Shown one piece after another: positions 12,939 to 24,872 of a stretch of 64,000 bases of DNA. The first letter of the stretch is position 1, and each line of letters begins with the position of its first letter. This stretch comes from Loxodes magnus (lineage: Eukaryota; Ciliophora; Karyorelictea; Loxodida; Loxodidae). The stretch is from contig CAMPDV010000360.1 in NCBI GenBank assembly GCA_946699065.1, positions 1-64,000 on the forward strand. Direction: 5' to 3'. Made by a program: the position numbers and the translations under genes. The notes under the pieces were generated by a model. It made no database searches, had not been told where the DNA came from, and saw only the letters and a program-made list of their open reading frames with translations.

Positions 12939-13735
12939 TCATTCTTGACTTTCTAATGAAATTATCTTCACTAAGGTCTTCTCAATTTCTTTGATTTCTT
13001 ATTCTTATTATTTCAAAAGGTACTTCACATCATTTTCTTCTGTAAATATCTCCATGCTAGTTGCAATAGAGCCTCTAATATTTTTCTTATTCTTTACGCC
13101 AAAATTTTTTCTTGAAATTCTAAAATTTTTAGCAATTCTTGTACAAATGTCACTTACTATTACAGTAGTAGCATTTCTTCCTTACTTATCTGATTGGTTT
13201 TCGATTTATAACCTCTTTTTATTCTAATTCCATCTAATTTGTCTAATTAGCTATGTTGTGCTAATATTCTTTTGCTTAATAAACTCCAACTCTTGTTTTT
13301 ATACGATATTTCCAAGCCTTGCTGTTTCTTATCTATGTTCAGTTTAAATGTTCGAATATGCTTGGAGTTCCCTTTCTTGATTAATAATTCTAATCTCTAA
13401 GTTATCTTATCCAAGCGATAATAAATTTCTTAGTTCTTAATTTTCCTACTTAAGCCCTTTAATCTCTTCCTAGAGATTGGATATTTCAAATACTAACTAA
13501 TAAACATTGATTTCCTTTTTAATTATCTTTGATGGAAGTTCTTTTCCTGTTATTATATTAGATTCCTTTCTTTTCATTACTTTAGGAGGTGTTTATTATA
13601 GTTATTAGGTTTTTATTAGTTTTGTAAGTGGGGAGAAGAAGACTCTTGCTAATTTTTTTATGGCTGCTTTTTCTCCAGAGCTTTTTTCTCTTCTTTGCTG
13701 AAGAAAAAGCCGGGAACAAGATTTTAAGAATCCAT
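12939..13735 (-). CDS. Coiled-coil protein, copy A (one frame change)
   Basis: From ATG 13735 the N-terminus reads MDSQNLVPGFFFSKEEKK, then a basic Gln/Asn-rich linker. From about 13590 the next frame carries a long coiled coil (ISNLQEEIKGLKQENQELRN; NQERELQAYSNIQTEHRQE) and a C-terminal part ending KTLVKIISLESQE, directly followed by two in-frame TGA codons (12936-12941) that look like a tandem stop. No GT-AG segment of suitable length explains the frame change near 13590, so it is a real or apparent -1/+1 shift. It is present in both units. Two diverged relatives lie at 44469 and 48740 and share the Phe-Phe N-terminus and the QER..AF/Y-NI coiled-coil segment. The plus-strand ORF at 12991-13227 is antisense to it. 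Function unknown. Confidence 0.6.
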
Positions 13736-14458
13736 TTTTTTTAATTACTATTATTTAATAATAAATAAAAAAGATATTAAGTTTGAAGATAAATTAAACT
13801 TCTCAATAAATCTGTTAAAGCAATGCCATATTTCTTATTTCTAGATTAATTTACCAAATAATAAATCTATTTGTAGTTTAATTTGAGCATCAATTTTTGC
13901 ATCTATGGCTTTTGGATTACAATATTTTGATATTAACTGTAATATTTTTGCTCTCAAATTCTTGCACATCTTCAATTGATCTCTTATAAAATTAATTTTT
14001 TTGTCTTATAAATTTGTTTGTTAGAATTTTTTTAATTATAATTCCTCTTATTTCTGTTTATCTTATAAAAGGATTGATTTTAAGAGTTAATTTTTTATCT
14101 TTAAATAATCTAACAATTTTTCAGACATTATGAAAACATTAATTACAATCTTTAATCATAAATAAAATAGATCAATGAACAAAAAATAATAACTATTTTT
14201 AATTAGAAAATGAATATTAAAACATTTTAATTTAATTTCTTGATAAGATCTTTTAAATTTAAATTAGTTGCTTTTTTTTATTTATTTTAAATAAAGCACT
14301 TTAAATATTATTATATTTATGAATATTTAGTATTTTAAATTAAAAATTACTATATTGTATATTAAACCAAACATTTATTAAAGGAATCCTTAAATTATCA
14401 ATTATAATTTAGTTGTCTAATCATTTAGAATCAAACTAGCTCATTATTAAGGTTCTTT

Positions 14459-15063
14459 ATGAAATTGTGTACTATTACCATTATCGGCTTAGTAGAAACT
14501 TTGCTTTTTATTATGGTATATATGTTTCTTTTTATATTGTACGAAATATTTCCCATTTTTTATAGATATAATTATAATAGTTATTAACTTACACTTTGTA
14601 TATTATTTTAATTATACAAAAGATTAAAGCTTTTAACCTTTTTTGATATAATCAAAACTATATTGATTTCTTAATTATTTACACTTTCATTTTGCTAATT
14701 CTTATTATTTAATATTAGAATATAATTTTATTCTTATTTTAGATGGAATATAAGATAATTTACAAGAAAGTGAAGATTTTTATAATTTTCCATATATTCA
14801 AATTATTTATATAGTTTACTAGCAAATGTTTTTATATGATAAATAATCAATCTATTTTTTAAAAAAGCTTTCAACTTTAATAAAATAGCTTCATTAGAAA
14901 TTCAAATTTTAAGATTAATAAATAAAATCAATTTTCTACATGCACAGTAGATATGCTTAAGTTGCTTATAATCAGAAAGTTTATCTTTAAAGCTTTTCTT
15001 TTAATATTACAGAATGAAAAAAATTTTAAAGAGAAAAAATACTTAATATAGCAATTTTTCTTA
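14459..15063 (+). CDS. Possible membrane protein, copy A
   Basis: The frame from ATG 14459 begins MKLCTITIIGLVETLLFI and continues with hydrophobic segments and short basic loops. Across the three units, a one-base difference near 14829 and another near 14862 cancel, so the same frame resumes with KAFNFNKIASLEIQ in all. In A and B the path between them needs TGA at 14837 to be Trp. At a poly-A run near 15064 A differs from B and C by two bases and the frames part. T-rich DNA gives hydrophobic translations by default, so membrane-like appearance alone is weak. The compensated indels are the main support. No family recognised. Confidence 0.33.
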
Positions 15064-16811
15064 AAACTTGTTTTCCTCTTCTAAATTAACATCTTTTCGC
15101 AAACTAAAAACAGATAGTTAGTCCTAGTAAGCTCTTTTCAAAACTCTTTTACTAATCTTAAATTTTTAATATTTTTATAATTATTATAATAAAGCAGAAT
15201 ATTTTTAAACTTGATTAATAAATTTTTGTTTCTATATTTTATATAGTTAGGTTAGATACATTATTTAGATCCTTGTTTAATTCCTTTTTTTAGATTCTTT
15301 GTAAATTGGCCTAAAATTTATTATTACAGATGTATTTACCTCATTTTTTCTACTTGATTGATCATATTTTTATAAAGAGATTTTTTAGCTCTTTTTAGAT
15401 TAGTTATTTTTAAAAATTTACAATATCCATTAAAAAAATAGTTTTAAGCCCTCTTATAAAAAAAAATTTTACTGATTTTGTTTCTTCCTAAAATTGTCAT
15501 TTATTTTTTTATATTTACTTCTTAAAAGTTATTTAAAAAACTTTTCAAATCTTTTAAAATTCCATCCCTTTAAGAAAAGGATTTATCCATCCCGAAAATC
15601 TTTTGAAGCGAAAAAAGGATAATTTTTTCACGATTTCATGGTTATTTTATTATATCTCCTTTTTTCTTGAGATTCTTTTCATTTAAGTAAATTCTTATAA
15701 TATTAAAAATTTTTAAAACAAATTTTTTCATTTACTCAAAAAGATGTTCAAAATTAAAAATTGTATTTTTTCCAAAGCATAAACAATAAATTTTTTTTAT
15801 AATTTCAAACATAATTAACCTTATCAAAAATATACTTTTAAATAAAAAAGAAAAAAAGTTTTGATGAAATTTTTTCAAAAAATTTTCTTAAAAACAAAAA
15901 TTTTTTTTTAATTTTTACAAAAAACCATTTCAACAAAAAAGATTTCCAAATTCTATTTTAATATAAAATTTTTTTTAATTCCTATTTTTTCTCAAAAATT
16001 TTTTATATTTGGAATTTTTTCTTGAAATTTTATTCCTATTTAGGATTTTTATCCCGAAATAATTAAATTTATCCCGTGCCGAAAATCTTTGGTGGTGTAA
16101 AACGATGAGCGAAAAAACAAATTTTTAATTTTCATGAAATTTAAGCTCTAAAATTGAAAGATAATGATAAATAAAAAACTTAATATCAAAAAATTTTATA
16201 ATCCAATCGGAAACGAAACATATTAAACTTAAATATTAAAATTTTATAATATCAATAAATAATTAATAATAAATAATCAATAATCAATAATTAATAATAA
16301 TTAATAAATAATAATAATCAATCATAAAAAATAAATAATAAAAAAACAAAATTTAATTTAATTTAAAATAAATACTTAATTAAAATTTTTCAATTAAAAA
16401 TCAAGATTATTAAATTACTTTACCATAATAAATAATATTTTAACCACTTCACAAAAAAAATGAAAAATTATACTCAACTTAAAATTTTTATAAAATCTAA
16501 AAATAAATCCATAAAATTTTATAGCATAAATTTAAACTTAAACTTATTTCATGCTTTCATTTAACAAAATTATATTTTAATATTTTTAAACATTACCACT
16601 TTAAATCAACATACCTCACTAATTTCAATAACCTATATTACTCAAACTTTATTTTAAGCCAAGAATATTTATCAATATACAAATTTTAAATAAATATAAA
16701 GCAAACACTTCATATAACAAAAAACATAATTAACATTAAACATTCATTTAAATACATTACCAATAACTTATATTTAATCGTAAAATTTAATTAAGTCAAA
16801 TAGCAAGTTAC
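15064..16811. other. Intergenic region downstream of WD40 gene, unit A
   Basis: This is AT-rich sequence with runs of A and T and, at 16250-16330, simple repeats built of AATAAT/ATCAAT words. A segment around 16070-16225 (starting TCCCGTGCCGAAAATCTTTGG) is conserved in B and duplicated in C. The open frame of the possible membrane protein runs into this region but cannot be supported across units. I see no other gene. Confidence 0.5.
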
Positions 16812-17898
16812 TCAACTCGAAATCCTCCACTTTCTCACAGTATTGTCTCTAGCTCCCGATACCAACCATCTATTATCAACACTCAATGCTATAGAATTTA
16901 TTGCATATTTATGTCCTTATAAAGTCTAGATACACTCTCCTTTATCAAAGTTTCAAATCTTGATTGTTCTGTCATCAGAACCAGAAAATATAACACTTGA
17001 ATCAACACTTAACTGAATACTACATACAATATCTGCGTGACCTTGAAGAGTACGAATACACTAACTAGAAGAGAAGTCCCATATCTTAATAGTACTGTCA
17101 CCATAACCTGATATTATATACCTATTATCCTTAGACACTATCACCGATGAAACTAATTCTGAATGCCCAGTAAGACTTCGCACAAGCTGGCATGTCTAGA
17201 AATCCCAGATCTTTATAGTTGTATCACCAGATCCCGATATAATATATCTAGAGTCATAGGAGAGTACTACTGATCAAACTGTATTAGTATGTCCCGACAA
17301 AGTTCTTTGGAGATCACCATTGAGGAAATTTCAGATCTTTATGGTGTTATCGTAAGATCCTGATATAATATAGCTAGAGTCAGGGGAGATTACTACTGAG
17401 TAAATGAAAGAAGTATGCCCCGTTATAGTTCTTTGAAGAGAACCAGTCTATAAGTTTCAGATCTTGATGGTTGAATCACCAGATCCTGATACTATATAGC
17501 TAGAGTCTGAGGAGATTACTACCGAAGTAATAGGAGAAGTATGTCCCGTTATAGTTCTTTGGAGAGTACCTGTCTGGAAATTCCAGATTTTTATCGAATT
17601 TTCAGGAAATCCAGAACCTGATACAATCCAATTCAGGTCACTTGATATGGCTACCGATAAAGCAGGTGAAGAGTGACCAGTGAGGACTTAGTCTAAAAAA
17701 TATGAAAGAAATACCTTTACTTTAGTCATAACTGATCTTGTTTATTAACTTTTAGTAGCATAAGTTAGGCAGAATTTCATACTTAAAATGAAGTAGAGAT
17801 ATTTTCCCTAGAATGTGGCTTCTCGCTCTTAAGAGTTTTCTTAAAAAAATAATTTTAGTAAATTGCTTTTCTTTTTCCTCCGTTTCTTTTTTCTCCAT
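16812..17898 (-). CDS. WD40-repeat protein, unit A (intact, one intron)
   Basis: With one 22-nt intron removed, the gene from ATG 17898 (context AAAATGG) to TGA 16812-16814 encodes 354 residues. About 75 N-terminal residues (MEKKETEEKEKQFTKIIF...) are charged and helical. Seven WD40 blades follow, each with a GH near the start and ending SGS-D--IKIW; a typical one is GHTNTVWSVVLS. Seven blades make a complete propeller, a scaffold for protein contacts. Trp is TGG in some blades and TGA in others (17457-17459, 17331-17333, 16953-16955; also the VWS Trp at 17274-17276), and Gln is often TAA or TAG (for example in TLQGH). The final TGA after RKWRISS ends the last blade at the family's natural end. 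Neighbours give no functional clue. Confidence 0.92.
17693..17714 (-). other. 22-nt intron in WD40 gene, unit A
   Basis: The segment starts GTATTTC and ends TTTTTTAG. Its removal joins SKD to QVLTGH and gives the only frame that runs from the ATG into the first blade. An alternative donor 6 bases upstream (28-nt intron) keeps the same frame. The same segment at the same place is in units B and C. Confidence 0.85.
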
Positions 17899-19650
17899 TT
17901 TAATTTTTATAACTTACTTCAATAAATATCTAAATAAAATAACTCAATAAATTTTACTGATTTAAATTTCAATATAATTAAACAATTAAATTATTTATTA
18001 AGCATATTTATAAGTATCTTATTTATAAAACATTGATTTTTCTATTTTTGTCTTAAAACAAGACAAGATAATAAACTAATAGTGTACAAACTTTTACAAT
18101 TTTAATTATTTTATATCTTTTTACTTTTAAATAAAAGGATAAGTTATTATTTAAAAAGTTTATAACGAAGAATTATATCCTTATTATAATAACTTTAATA
18201 TGCATTTATTAATTATTACTTATTTGTGCTTAAAATAAAAGACTCTTAATAAGAAAACCTTATTTCTTTATAGACTCTTTTAAATAATAAATAAAATATT
18301 ACAATTCTTTTAAATCTACTGTTATTAATTATTATTTTTGCACTTACTTTTAATCAAAAAAATGATTTCTTTAAACTTTTTACTAATTAAAAAAATGAAA
18401 TAAAATAAGTTTCTTATTAATTAGTTTGAATAAATATAAAAAACATCAAATTATTTAAAAAAAAGTATTTTTAGAATTTATAAGATAAACTCTTTTAATT
18501 GTCCACTTTCTTACTGCTATTTCATTAAAACTTTTTATTTATAAAGGTCTCTCTTAAAATAATAAACTAGAATCATTTATTACTTATTATGTTGATTCTA
18601 AGCAAGTTATATAAATGTAATAAATATAAGTAGTAGTATATTTAAAGGTTTAATGTATCTTGTTAGTTTATTAAGATACATAAATAAGAAGTATTATACA
18701 GAATTAGGCTATCTTTAATTAAAGATACTGAGTCTAGTAATCTTAATAATATATTAATTTAACTAGTAATGCTCCAATAAATAATCAATTAAATACTTTA
18801 ATGGATTTATTAACTCTGAGGCTAGTACTTTGAAGTTGTTTTTTGGTCAGTTTGAACTTGCTTTCTTCTCTAATCATTTCAATTTACTGCTCATTGATAT
18901 GTAGTTCCTCGCTCTTACACTTAGTTTGTCTTTCTTTAGCATAAATTTTAAGAAGATAAACTGAAAGAAACTAAGCCAGCAACTAAATTATCTTAATTGA
19001 TTCATATAAGCAAACAGCTACTTTGAAGTTAAATCTACTTCTTAGCTTCAATAATGTAAATCTTCTAAAAAAGAATCATATGAAGTTGTCTATTTTCTTT
19101 TACGAAAATCTTTAAAATAAATCTATCAAATGTTTTTTGTTTTAAGCTCCAGATTCCACTTATTAGGTAAGTAAATGATATATATGTTCCTTAATCCTTA
19201 AATCTTATAGCTTAAATTGATTATTTTTTTGCTTTTTTCTTCCCTTTTAAAGAAAGTTGCTTATTATCTTTTTACTGCTAGATTAAACTCCTCATTGTAG
19301 CTTAGCTCTGAGACTAAACTTGCAATTTAAAAAATTGAAAGCAGGGAGTTTAAAAAATTTTTACTAGTCAGCTTTACTTGGCAGTTATATTCAGCATGTT
19401 AAAAGTAATAGGAGACTCATTGAGAATCTTTAATTTTAAATATCTATCGTTGATGGGATATTCCTATACTTTTTTCTTTTTTTAATTCCTTTAGTTCAAA
19501 CTATTCTTTCATAGTAATAATTTTTCTAAACCTCTGCTGGTTTTATCAGATAATCTTTAAACTATATTTAGTTTCTTTCAAATCTACCCGTTTATATCCA
19601 ACGAGGTCTGGATTAAAAGCTAACCGTCTATTTCGTTTCTATCTTTGAAG
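17899..19650. other. Upstream of WD40 gene A and start of A-specific segment
   Basis: Bases 17899-18630 are shared with B and C and may contain the WD40 promoter; nothing specific is visible. From 18630 the sequence is unique to this place. The stretch 18800-19650 is somewhat richer in G+C and can be read as polar coiled-coil-like protein on the minus strand (for example RQTKCKSEELHINEQQIEM near 18900) or as part of a plus-strand frame. I cannot decide between them. Confidence 0.4.
18710..18727. repeat. 18-bp perfect palindrome
   Basis: TATCTTTAATTAAAGATA is fully self-complementary without a loop. Close by (about 18655-18682) TGTATCTT and AAGATACA form another inverted pair. It lies just right of the A-unit breakpoint. 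Possibly a binding or recombination site, possibly chance. Confidence 0.5.
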
Positions 19651-20175
19651 ATGTGACTTTATTTTAAAGATTAAGTTTCATACTGGGAATGTTTTGTTTT
19701 TGGTATTTCGTCTTTTTCTGTTTCTTTGATTTTATTCGGGTATCAGGCTTAATATTATATATATCAAAATATAGCGAAAAAACTTCCAAAGCTTGATTAG
19801 TCTTCTATATATTTTTCTGTTTATCAAACATTTCTAACTACAAAAATATCGCAATTCTAGCAATGAAGTTAAGTAGAAATCAGACAGCAATTTAATGTTC
19901 TCCGCAGCCTTCATCAAAGAGTTCAAAATTTTTAGCAATCCTTAGAGAAATTAACATCACTAATAAGAATCTCTCGTTTGGAAGTATTTGAGGCTTTTAA
20001 ATATTTCTTAGATGAATTCATAGACAAAACCAGTCAAGCAATTAATGACAAATATAAGATTGTCCAAATACCTCGCTTTATCTTAATTTTAAGCTCATTC
20101 TTAGTGTCTATTATTTGGTTCATTCAACATTCTCTACTTTTTACTAAAATTTGGACTATAGAAATTGATATCTGA
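19651..20175 (+). CDS. Possible protein with helical core and C-terminal membrane segment
   Basis: The plus-strand frame ending at TGA 20173-20175 contains an amphipathic polar region (VQNFQQSLEKLTSL, then RLEVFEAFKYFLDEFIDK) followed by a hydrophobic segment (ILILSSFLVSIIWFIQ). Acidic and basic residues at regular spacing are not what random T-rich DNA yields, so coding is plausible. ATG 19651 is a candidate start but the frame is open further upstream. The minus strand also reads as a plausible Lys/Glu-rich protein around 19400-19900, and no paralog exists to decide. Unique to the A-B junction. Confidence 0.33.
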
Positions 20176-21464
20176 CTCTGTCTTTTAGATCACTGTTTCT
20201 TATTAGAATAGAATTAAATTTTCATCTTGCTGACTTTTCTTTAATGTTCCTTTATTCACCATATAAAGATCTAAAGGAATTGCCAATAAACAACTTCAAG
20301 TAAGTTTTTAAGCTTCACATATTACTAGACTAGACTAAGGTTTTTATTAGATCTCACTATCTTGAATCTATTAAACTGATTGGTATTCAAACGTAGTAAG
20401 CTAATTACACCTCACTCACTATAACTACAAATAATGGTAAACCTTAATATATTTAAAAGAAGTAAAAGCTTGTTATTTTAATAGCAACTTATTTTAACCT
20501 AAATAGACAAATAATTAGATATTAAAGTAGCAAGGATATAAGATTAACAACCTAGCTTAATTAACTAATCACTATATCCTAATTTTAATAGCCTAGCATT
20601 ATTATATTACAGTTACTAAGACTATTAGCAACCCTTTATTTTAACAAAGCAGCTTATTAGTATTATATATTTAGTGCTTTAATGTAAAGACTATAAGAGA
20701 TATACTTATAACATTTAAATAATTATTAACCATGTATCTTAGTAATAGCACATCTATATACTATTGTAGAACTTTTAATTTTATAGTGGAAATAGTTAAT
20801 ATGCTTAATTTATTATATTTTTGGTTATTAAACAATATAATGCTAAAAAGGCTAAAGACTTTTTTAAAAAAACTAATACAAAATTTTATCCTTCAAACAA
20901 ATTCCTGGAATACAAATTCTATCAATATTGGAATTTTCGCAAAAGATTTACCCAATAGGTGGAAAATTCTAAAGAGCCTTAAATGATTATTTCTTTTATC
21001 CATAGGCTATTAGCAAACAGACTTGAATAATATTGTACGACTTTATAATTATAATATGTTAGATTAAAAGTGAAGATTAGTAAGATTCTTAAGAAATAAT
21101 ATAACTAGGAATAAAGCTAAAATATCAATTCCATTTTGAGGGTTTCTAATACTTATTTACTAATAAGTATCGAATAGCATTTATTTGATAATTATAAACT
21201 TGATAGTGTTTGTTTAATATAATATAGAGAAGGTATTAAAACATTTTGTTAAAAGTAATAATTAGCTAAACTTAAATAAGTCAAAATAATAATAGAAAAC
21301 AAAGATTTATTATTTGCTATTAAGCTTCTTATATTAGTTATAAACTTAATTAATTAATATAAGCCATATATTAGACCAGGTAATAGCAAAATAATTACTA
21401 TCACTAAAAGAATGTAGTTTTACCATGCTTTTTCCTTACTAAAAATTAATAAATAATAGAATTC
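20176..21464. other. Junction between units A and B
   Basis: From 20176 to 20865 the sequence is unique and AT-rich. From about 20866 unit B begins. A plus-strand frame across the junction (20732-20986) ends with NIGIFAKDLPNRWKILKSLK, and its last part recurs at the start of the window. It is too short and unsupported to call as a gene. Confidence 0.4.
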
Positions 21465-22296
21465 CATTAAGCTCCTTTTCTCTTACTCTTCTGATGTTTC
21501 CTTCTTAAAATAAGGATAATTTTACTGCTATTTGGCAATTGTTTTTTCCCTGAATCGTAACATCTAAGTTGTTTATCACCTCGACAAATATGTAAACCTT
21601 TCAGAAATTTATTTTGTTCTTCTTTATTTTAGCTCTCATTTACTAATGAAAAGGTTTTTTTATAAATCTGCACCTTAAAATAGTAAATTTTACCTATCTC
21701 TGCCTATTCCTTCATATCTTGTATATGCACAATTGTTTAAGCTCTGTGTTATTCCGTAATTTTTTATACTCTTCTAAATAGTCAGAGTTAGTTTCAATTA
21801 CCTTCTAGAAGTTATGTAAAAAATGCCCGCTTACTTTCTCTGCTTTTACTCAAAAGGATGTTCATTTCTTCTATATCTTTCTATCTATATTTATAATATC
21901 GCTATTCATTCTATTAGCTGATTCTAAGTTATTTGGCTTCACTCTATTTATTGTCAATCTTTTCTGAATTAATGTGGATTATAATATTTTGCTTTAAAAG
22001 CTTTTTTACTGCAAAACTTAATGGTTTTCTTTGGTTTACTCTTACAGTTTTATTCTCTATGGAGCACAAATTTTTTCATCGATTGCTACTTCTTTTTGAG
22101 TTTAATCTTGCTAACATGTTTATCCTGTCTCTTCATTATACCAAGAAACCTTTGGTTTTTCTTCTCGTTTTGGTATAAAATTCAGACCCGCTTACAGTTC
22201 CACGAAAGACTCTTATATCTGTTAGTAAATTTACATTTGAAGCTTTTTATTCTCTCATCCAATTTTTAGAAAAGCCTCAACATCTGCTATAAGCAT
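21465..22296 (-). CDS. Unidentified Gln-rich protein, copy B (3' end uncertain)
   Basis: This is the B-unit copy of the gene starting at 1442, here starting at ATG 22296. The frame stays open through the region where copy A is shifted and continues with a sensible segment (KTFSLVNESQNKEEQNKFLK, then a Cys-containing stretch LHICRGDKQLRCYDSGKK). That makes B the better template for the family. The end lies near 21470 but no unambiguous stop is visible. Function is unknown. No signal peptide or membrane segment is evident. Paired single-base indels between A and B show at least one copy is damaged. Confidence 0.42.
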
Positions 22297-24835
22297 AGTT
22301 CAAAGATAAAATCAAAAATTTAATTTCTATTTTTATTTATTTTTCTTACAGATGAAATCATAAGTAAATTAAGCCAATATGCTACAATCTTCAATGTCTT
22401 TATTTTTTATTATATAAAAGTAAGAAAAAAACCTAATTTTATTTAAAAAATAGATTTAAGTAGCTCAAAAAGTAGATCTTTCTTGAAGGAATATCTTTAA
22501 ATAAATACATTAAACTGCAATAATAATAAAAGCTACAAATTTAGCTTTATAGACTAAAATGAGAAGCCTGTTTTTTAATTGCTAGAGTGGTAGACTAGAA
22601 TATTAATTTATATATAGATTCATTTATAAGATTAAATATTTAAAAATACAAGAAAGATATGAATGTCTAAAAGTACGTTATGCATAATCTAACTTACTTT
22701 ATGATTTCATTTATCTTTGCTGATATTTTGGAAGCATATACAATCATCTTTCGCATCAAAAGTTATTTAATCAAACTCCATTCAAATTTATTTTACTTAA
22801 TGTATTGCTGACAATAGATCTAAGGTTTTCTATCAATGCGTTTATTAACGAATGAATCTCTGTTAATTTCTAGTTTTTCAGCAATCCTATGAACTAATAA
22901 AATTCTTAATTTATTACCTTATTTCTTATCGTAAGTAAATTATTATATTTATTAAATTGGAACATAACAATCCAATTATTAAATCTGAACAATCTTTAAC
23001 TGTTTTAAATAAATATAATAAATTTCATTTATTGGTAGTATTCATCCTAAGGCACCAACATATATTATATTGTAATTTCCAATTGGTACCTATTTATTAG
23101 CAATTTCTTTTAATCTTATTTATAACTTTTCAAATATATGATGCTAACATATTTATTTAGTCTACTATTAATAATCTACCTCATTTTAATTATTTTCACT
23201 CTTTCTTTATTTTTATTTTGAAACAGTTAATCAATTACTAAAAGCTGGTAAATTATGTAATGAATAAGGTGTTAGTATGTTTAGGAATTATGCCAATTTC
23301 TTATAATTTCCAGGATTTTACTTAATTAGTAGTATCATATTGTTAAATATTTTTAATAGTTTAAATTTTACTATTCCAGTTGATCCTAATGGAAGAAGTA
23401 TGTATTAGATATTTTGTTTTCAAAATTAAATAAATTAAATAGCTAACTTTTAATTTATTTATAGTTGAATATCTATAATTTCTAATATTTTAAGTTTAAT
23501 TTAATTTTTTTATTTTTCATTTTCTAGTCTTTTTTCTGAATTTATAAGTTAATTTTGTTGGATAATGTTTATTGTTTATTAATTCTGTATCAAATATTTA
23601 AAACGCATCTTCATTGTAACTTTTCTTAGAATTATTTCTTTTAAATATACAGTCAGTATCTTCTTAATGTCATAGGTTTATATAAAAATGAGTTAATTTT
23701 AGCAATTTTAGGTAAAAGATTTTTGTTTATACTTTTTGAATCTAAAAAAGTAACTTATTAGATTATTATTTTTTTAATTTTAGTTCTTATAGTAATTATT
23801 TTTTTTCCTATATTAAATAATAGAATCAATTCATAATAAGTTATATTTTTTTAATTCTTTGCTACTACTCTCAAATAAACGATTCGGAGTAAAATTTGTT
23901 TTGAGTCATATGTAAAAAATCTCATAATTCATCTTCGAAAAGTAATGCTTATTATTTATATCTTTCAAATTAATAAATATTATTAGATATTAGATTAGAT
24001 TAATTTTTATTAAATTTAAGTTTTCGTTATTTATCTCGACTTAGTTTTTCATTTAATGAGAACATTTGCAAATTATTCTACTTTCCAAACTTCTAAGTAT
24101 TTCTAAAATTTTATATTTCTCAAAAAAGGATTAATTCAAATATATTTTAATTTACTATTCTACGTTATAAGAGTTTTAATAAATATCTATTTCCAAAATC
24201 CCTTACAATCCATTATTTTTATTTTACTTTTTGTCATGTTTTTGATTTTATACTTTAGTACATTATTAATATCTAATACAAGCTAAGCATCCTAATTGGT
24301 TATTCATAATTGAAGTTAAGGTTTCATGAACGGCAATATAAATTTATCATTCCGTCAGGATTTTATAATTGCCTTTTAATAAAAAAGCCAATTTCTTATA
24401 TCTTAACATATAATCTTAATTTGCGGTTTAGTTCTTTTGCTATTTTTATCGACTTTCCTTTTTAATTTGTTGGTTTATTTAGTTTTTATTTAATGTTAGG
24501 TGCATTAGTGTAAAATGATAGTAACTATAATTGTAATTAGTTTGATTAATTTAATTTTATAACATCAATAATGATGTTTTGGTTTAGCTAAAATTAAAGT
24601 ATTATTCTCTAATGTTGCTGTTTATACTTATATATAATTAATATGATTAATGATATAAAATGTATTATGTAATATATGCTTCATACTTATAATTCAAATC
24701 TAAATTAATCTTTATTATAATTTAGTGAAGAGAAAGTTCCCTATAATTCTCTATTAAAGTAACTAGTTTTGCTATTTTACTAACTGCTACTTAATTTATT
24801 ACATATCCCTTTTACATAATCTAGATATTTTCATC

Positions 24836-24872
24836 TATTTTTAGTTATTTTTAAACTAAATAACTAAAAATA
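24836..24872. repeat. Perfect 15-bp inverted repeat, unit B
   Basis: This is the same arms and loop as at 3973-4009, unchanged in the second unit. Confidence 0.6.

Larger units (their letters stand above)
1..18630. repeat. Long direct repeat, unit A
   Basis: Bases 1-18630 align end to end with 20866-39365, in the same orientation and gene order, with small indels and scattered substitutions. Similarity stops abruptly near 18630/39365. The window starts inside the unit, so its true left edge is not seen. Its right part (about 13960-18630) also matches unit C. Divergence is uneven along the unit: some kilobase-scale stretches are nearly identical to B, while the WD40 gene and the region around 5280-5500 differ clearly. 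Confidence 0.95.

Noticed and set aside
12991-13227. Plus-strand ORF at 12991-13227 (and 33808-34044)
   Set aside because: It lies antisense to the coiled-coil gene, whose family resemblance to the genes at 44469 and 48740 fixes the minus strand.
13580-13600. A short intron to explain the frame change in the coiled-coil gene
   Set aside because: GT...AG segments near the shift either have the wrong length modulo three or are about 11 nt, shorter than any accepted intron. Programmed frameshifting was also considered, but there is no recognisable slippery motif.
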